Origin: Streptomyces sp. NBC_00178
GTDB taxonomy: Bacteria > Actinomycetota > Actinomycetes > Streptomycetales > Streptomycetaceae
Direction of reading: 5' to 3'
Assembly: GCF_036206005.1 (NCBI RefSeq)
Contig: NZ_CP108143.1
Span: forward strand, 3,796,001-3,860,000
Length of the DNA: 64,000 bases
Numbering within the stretch: position 1 is the stretch's first letter; each line of letters begins with the position of its first letter. Below are positions 60,545 through 64,000 of the stretch, piece by piece. The position numbers were made by a program, and so were the translations under genes. The notes beneath the pieces were generated by a model. It saw only the letters and a program-made list of their open reading frames with translations. It did no database searches and was not told the origin of the DNA.

Positions 60545-63500
60545 ATGGGTAGCGACCAGAACGGTCAGAACAGCCAGGACAGCCACGGCCAGGGAGGGGC
60601 TGACTACGGCAATAGCGCCCGTGACCGCGCCGCAGCCGATAACGTCGGCCGTACCGCGACGGGCAACTTCGCCTTCCTCCGCGCCGAGTGGCCCGCCCTC
60701 TATGACGAGGCGATCCGTGCCGAGCGGCTGATCCACCACGACCCTCGTGCCGCCTGCTTCTATGCTCGCCGTGCCATCGAGATCACGGCCCGCTGGATGT
60801 ACGACAAGGACAGCAGCCTTAGCGAGCCCTACAAGAAGGACCTCGCGGCGATGCTCCACGAGCCGAGCTTCCGGCAGCTCGTCGGGCCGATAGTCAACGC
60901 CAAGATGGACCTCATCCGCCGGCACGGCAATAACGCCGTGCATAAGGCCGCCCCGGTCCCGAAGGTCGTTGCCGAGGCCAGCGTCAAGGAGCTGTTCCAC
61001 TCCCTCTACTGGTTCGCCCGCACATACACCCGCCAGGCTTCGGCTCTGCCGCCCGCCGGGTTGGAGTTCGACACCAGTGCCGTACCGCGCCCTCTCTCCC
61101 CCCAGGCCCGCGCGCTGAAGCAGGCCGAGCTCAAGGCCAAGGAGGCGGAGGACGAGGCACGCTTCAAGGAGCAGGCCGAGCAGCTCGCGGCCGAGCGTGC
61201 CCAGAACGCGGACCTCGCCCGGCAGCTCGAAGAGCTCAAGGCGCAGATCGCCGCCGTGAAAGCCGCCAACCAGTCCGTGCGGGACACCCACGACTACGAT
61301 GAGAAGGCGACCCGGGACGCCTTCATTGACCTGCTCCTCAAGGAAGCGGGCTGGGACCTCCTCACCCGGGGCAAGGACACCGAGTACCCGATAGCGACCG
61401 GGATGCCTACCAAGACGGGCAGGGGGTTCGTCGACTACGTGCTCTGGGGCGACGATGGCAAGCCCCTCGCTGTCGTTGAGGCCAAACGAACCCAGCGGGA
61501 CGCCCGTGACGGGCAGCAGCAGGCGAAGCTATACGCCGACGCGCTTGAGAAGCAGTTCAACCGCCGCCCGGTGATCTTCTACACCAACGGATACGAGACC
61601 TACCTCTGGGACGACGCCGCGTGGGGCAAGGACCGCGGCTACCCACCCCGCCGGGTGCAGGGCTTCTTCACCAAGGACGAGCTGCACTGGCACATCCGCC
61701 AGCGCGCTGGACGCCTCTCCCTCACGACCACGCCGGTGAACGAGAAGATCGCCGGCCGCCCCTACCAGCTCCGCGCGATCAAGCGGGTGGGCGAGACCTT
61801 CGAGAGGGACCGGGGCCGTCAGGCGCTGCTCGTCATGGCGACCGGCACCGGCAAGACCCGTACCACCGTGGCCCTCGTGGACCAGCTGATGAAGGCGGGC
61901 TGGGCGCAGCGGGTGCTGTTCCTCGCCGACCGGCAGGCGCTGGTCACCCAGGCGATGAAGGCGTTCAAGGAGAACCTGCCCAACACCCCCGTGGCCAGCC
62001 TCCTCGACGACAAGGCCGCCTCTGCCCGCGTCTACCTCTCCACCTACCAGACGATGATGAAGCAGATCGACGTTATCGACGGTGCGGGCCGCCGGCGCTT
62101 CGGTCCCGGCTACTTCGACCTGATTGTCATCGACGAGGCGCACCGCTCCGTGTACGCGAAGTACGGTGAGCTGTTCCGCTACTTCGACTCGCTGCTGCTT
62201 GGCCTGACCGCCACACCCAAGGACGAGATCGACCACAACACGTACAAGCTGTTCGCCATGGAGGACGGGGTCCCGACCGACTCCTATGACCTCCATGAAG
62301 CCGCCGCCGAGGGTTATCTCGTCCTTCCCAAGGCGGTGAAGGTGCCGCTGAAGTTCATGGAACATGGCATTCGCTACGCCGACCTTTCGGAGGGGGAGAA
62401 GGCGGAGTGGGACGCCAAGGAGTGGACCGAGGACGGTGACATCCCGGACGTGGTGGGCCGGCACGAGATGAACAAGTTCCTCTTCAATGAGGACACTGTG
62501 GACAAGATGCTAGAGACGCTGATGACGCGCGGCCACCGCGTCGAGGGCGGCGACCAGCTCGGCAAGACGATCATCTTCGCGAAGAACAACGAGCACGCCC
62601 GGTACATCGAGGAGCGCTTCAACGCGAACTACCCACAGGGTGCTGGCCACACGGCGCGCGTGATCACGTACAAGGAGACGTACGCTCAGTCCCTCATCGA
62701 CGACTTCTCCAACCCCAAGAACCCGCCGAATGCCCCCGACATCGCCATCTCCGTCGACATGCTCGACACCGGCATCGATGTGCCCGAGGTGGTGAACCTG
62801 GTCTTCGCCAAGCCTGTCTTTTCCAAGACCAAGTTCTGGCAGATGATCGGCCGCGGCACCCGCCTGCGCTCTGCCCTCTACGGCCCCGACCCCGACAACC
62901 CCGAGCACAACAAGCGGAACTTCTACGTCTTTGACTTCTGCGGCAACATCGACTTCTTCAACAGTCAGCTCGACCGGTCGGAGGGGCGCAGGGCCGTCAC
63001 CCTCACGGAAAAGCTCCTCCAGCGCCAGCTCGACCTCGTACGAGTCCTGGACAAGCGGCAGCAGCCCGATCCGGCACGGGACGCCGGCCCCGACGCGATC
63101 GGCACCGAGGCGGAGATCCGCTGGTCGCTGGCCCACCGGCTGCACCACACCGTCACCGGCATGAACCTGGACAACTTCCTGGTCCGTCCTCACCGCCGGG
63201 AGGTCGAGGTCTTCAGCGACTTCGGCAGATGGCACCGGGTGGATGATGACGCGGACACCTCGGTCCGTGAGCACTTGCTCGGCCTGCCCAGTGAGTTCCG
63301 CCCGGATGACGAGGAGACGGGCGAGGAGGCCAAGCGGTTCGACCTGATGGCGTACGGTCTCCAGCTCGCCGCGCTGGAAGGCGGTAAGGAGTTCGCCAAG
63401 CTGCGCGCGAAGATCCAGGACATCGCTTCCAACCTGCTCACCAAGACCAATATCCCGGCAGTCGGCGAGCAGGCCGAGCTGCTGGAAGCGGTGGCGGGCG

Positions 63501-64000
63501 ACGAGTGGTGGGACGGCGTCACGCTCCCGCTGCTGGAGGACATGCGGCGCCGTATGCGCCGACTGGCGCGTCTCACCGACCCCAAGGTCAAGCGGAACGT
63601 CGTCTACACCGACTTTGCTGACACGCTCGGCGACATCACCGAGGCCGAGATCCAAGGAATGCCCCAGGGTACGGACGAGCAGCGCTTCAAGCAGAAGGCC
63701 CGCGCCTACCTCCTGCGCCACGAGGACCAGCCGGTGGTGCGCAAGCTGCGTCTCAATGAGCAGATCACCGAAGTCGATCTCGCGGACCTGGAAGAGATCT
63801 TCCTGTCAGAGGCCATCGCCTCCCCGGAGGACCTCGACGAGGTGCAGTCCTCCGGCGGCCTCGGCCTGTTCGTGCGCGGGCTGTGTGGGCTGGATCGGCA
63901 GGCCGCACAGAAGGCGTTCGAGGTCTTCTGCACAGGTAAGCAGCTCAGCTCCCGCCAGATCGACTTCCTGGCGTTGATCATCGATACGGTGGCAAAGCGC
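60545..64000 (+). CDS. hsdR: Type I restriction-modification system, restriction/translocase subunit, 3' end outside window
   Basis: The frame stays open from ATG 60545 to the window end (1,152 residues). It starts with a DUF4145-like helical domain (about 45-170; YDEAIRAERLIHHDPRAACF), a coiled coil (about 180-240), and the HsdR nuclease domain with VDYVLWGDDGKPLAVVEAKR (PD-ExK Asp and ExK). The superfamily 2 motor has Walker A MATGTGKTRT, VIDEAHRS, GLTATP and QMIGRGTRLR. The remaining part is the C-terminal EcoEI-like helical region. It translocates and cuts unmodified DNA. The start is preceded by GGGAGAGG at a rather long distance. Confidence 0.93.
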   Translation, partial: MGSDQNGQNSQDSHGQGGADYGNSARDRAAADNVGRTATGNFAFLRAEWPALYDEAIRAERLIHHDPRAACFYARRAIEITARWMYDKDSSLSEPYKKDLAAMLHEPSFRQLVGPIVNAKMDLIRRHGNNAVHKAAPVPKVVAEASVKELFHSLYWFARTYTRQASALPPAGLEFDTSAVPRPLSPQARALKQAELKAKEAEDEARFKEQAEQLAAERAQNADLARQLEELKAQIAAVKAANQSVRDTHDYDEKATRDAFIDLLLKEAGWDLLTRGKDTEYPIATGMPTKTGRGFVDYVLWGDDGKPLAVVEAKRTQRDARDGQQQAKLYADALEKQFNRRPVIFYTNGYETYLWDDAAWGKDRGYPPRRVQGFFTKDELHWHIRQRAGRLSLTTTPVNEKIAGRPYQLRAIKRVGETFERDRGRQALLVMATGTGKTRTTVALVDQLMKAGWAQRVLFLADRQALVTQAMKAFKENLPNTPVASLLDDKAASARVYLSTYQTMMKQIDVIDGAGRRRFGPGYFDLIVIDEAHRSVYAKYGELFRYFDSLLLGLTATPKDEIDHNTYKLFAMEDGVPTDSYDLHEAAAEGYLVLPKAVKVPLKFMEHGIRYADLSEGEKAEWDAKEWTEDGDIPDVVGRHEMNKFLFNEDTVDKMLETLMTRGHRVEGGDQLGKTIIFAKNNEHARYIEERFNANYPQGAGHTARVITYKETYAQSLIDDFSNPKNPPNAPDIAISVDMLDTGIDVPEVVNLVFAKPVFSKTKFWQMIGRGTRLRSALYGPDPDNPEHNKRNFYVFDFCGNIDFFNSQLDRSEGRRAVTLTEKLLQRQLDLVRVLDKRQQPDPARDAGPDAIGTEAEIRWSLAHRLHHTVTGMNLDNFLVRPHRREVEVFSDFGRWHRVDDDADTSVREHLLGLPSEFRPDDEETGEEAKRFDLMAYGLQLAALEGGKEFAKLRAKIQDIASNLLTKTNIPAVGEQAELLEAVAGDEWWDGVTLPLLEDMRRRMRRLARLTDPKVKRNVVYTDFADTLGDITEAEIQGMPQGTDEQRFKQKARAYLLRHEDQPVVRKLRLNEQITEVDLADLEEIFLSEAIASPEDLDEVQSSGGLGLFVRGLCGLDRQAAQKAFEVFCTGKQLSSRQIDFLALIIDTVAKR

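Noticed and set aside
50924..64000. Second attachment site and integrase for an element at tRNA-Arg
   Set aside because: I found no repeat of the tRNA 3' end and no recombinase gene up to the window end.

Overview
The window reads as Streptomyces chromosome. Third codon positions are almost all G or C, GTG starts are common, and many genes overlap at GTGA or ATGA. The gene order cydA-cydB-cydDC, serS-pheA, a dtpA/copper-chaperone cluster, pepP and an htrA-like protease matches, from memory, the oriC-proximal core of S. coelicolor near SCO3945-SCO3980. A perfect parS site, a one-mismatch parS-like site and two clusters of DnaA boxes fit a position near oriC.

Layout. 1-5,630: cytochrome bd oxidase (cydA 3' end, cydB) and its fused assembly transporter cydDC. 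5,655-10,268: a soluble GAF histidine kinase, a HAD phosphatase whose 3' end is tandemly repeated, an LLM-class oxidoreductase, kptA and DnaA-box cluster 1. 10,473-16,198: an EphD-like hydrolase/dehydrogenase fusion and two coupled ABC ATPase/permease pairs. 16,479-22,093: a phage-regulator-like DNA-binding protein, tRNA-Ser(GCU), a DUF3291 protein, a second HAD enzyme, serS, DnaA-box cluster 2 and pheA. 22,125-28,272: a copper operon (membrane protein, YcnI, Sco, PCuAC/ECuC, CopC-CopD fusion, DtpA peroxidase). 28,532-38,616: two RsbW-like ATPases, aminopeptidase P, a SpoIIE-type phosphatase, a degenerate prim-pol protein, a SEC-C protein, a glycerophosphodiesterase and an HtrA-like protease. 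38,678-50,079: tRNA-Ser(UGA), two SigE-type ECF sigma genes, a broken conservon remnant, a prim-pol protein, a small secreted protein, an acyl-CoA ligase, a very large PAS/receiver protein with a degenerate kinase core, and an SSI-type inhibitor.

After tRNA-Ser(GCU) and tRNA-Arg(ACG) (50,467-50,881) the content becomes accessory. First comes a compact, translationally coupled minus-strand operon: three small Cys/His-rich proteins, a radical SAM/SPASM enzyme, a 54-residue candidate precursor peptide ending in a CSC-containing acidic tail, and a GNAT acetyltransferase. It is divergent from an HTH/TPR regulator, with a perfect 17-bp palindrome between them. This is the best candidate for an undescribed RiPP system. 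It is followed by a NUDIX hydrolase, a DUF3800 protein and a type I restriction-modification system (hsdM, hsdS, and hsdR cut by the window end). No integrase or second attachment site is visible, so calling it a mobile island is inference.

Functional links. The cyd genes make and assemble an alternative quinol oxidase. The copper operon matches the Sco-ECuC-DtpA pathway studied in S. lividans, which feeds copper to extracytoplasmic oxidases. The ATPases, phosphatase, sigma factors and PAS protein are regulatory genes of the kind that serve development and stress signalling in streptomycetes.
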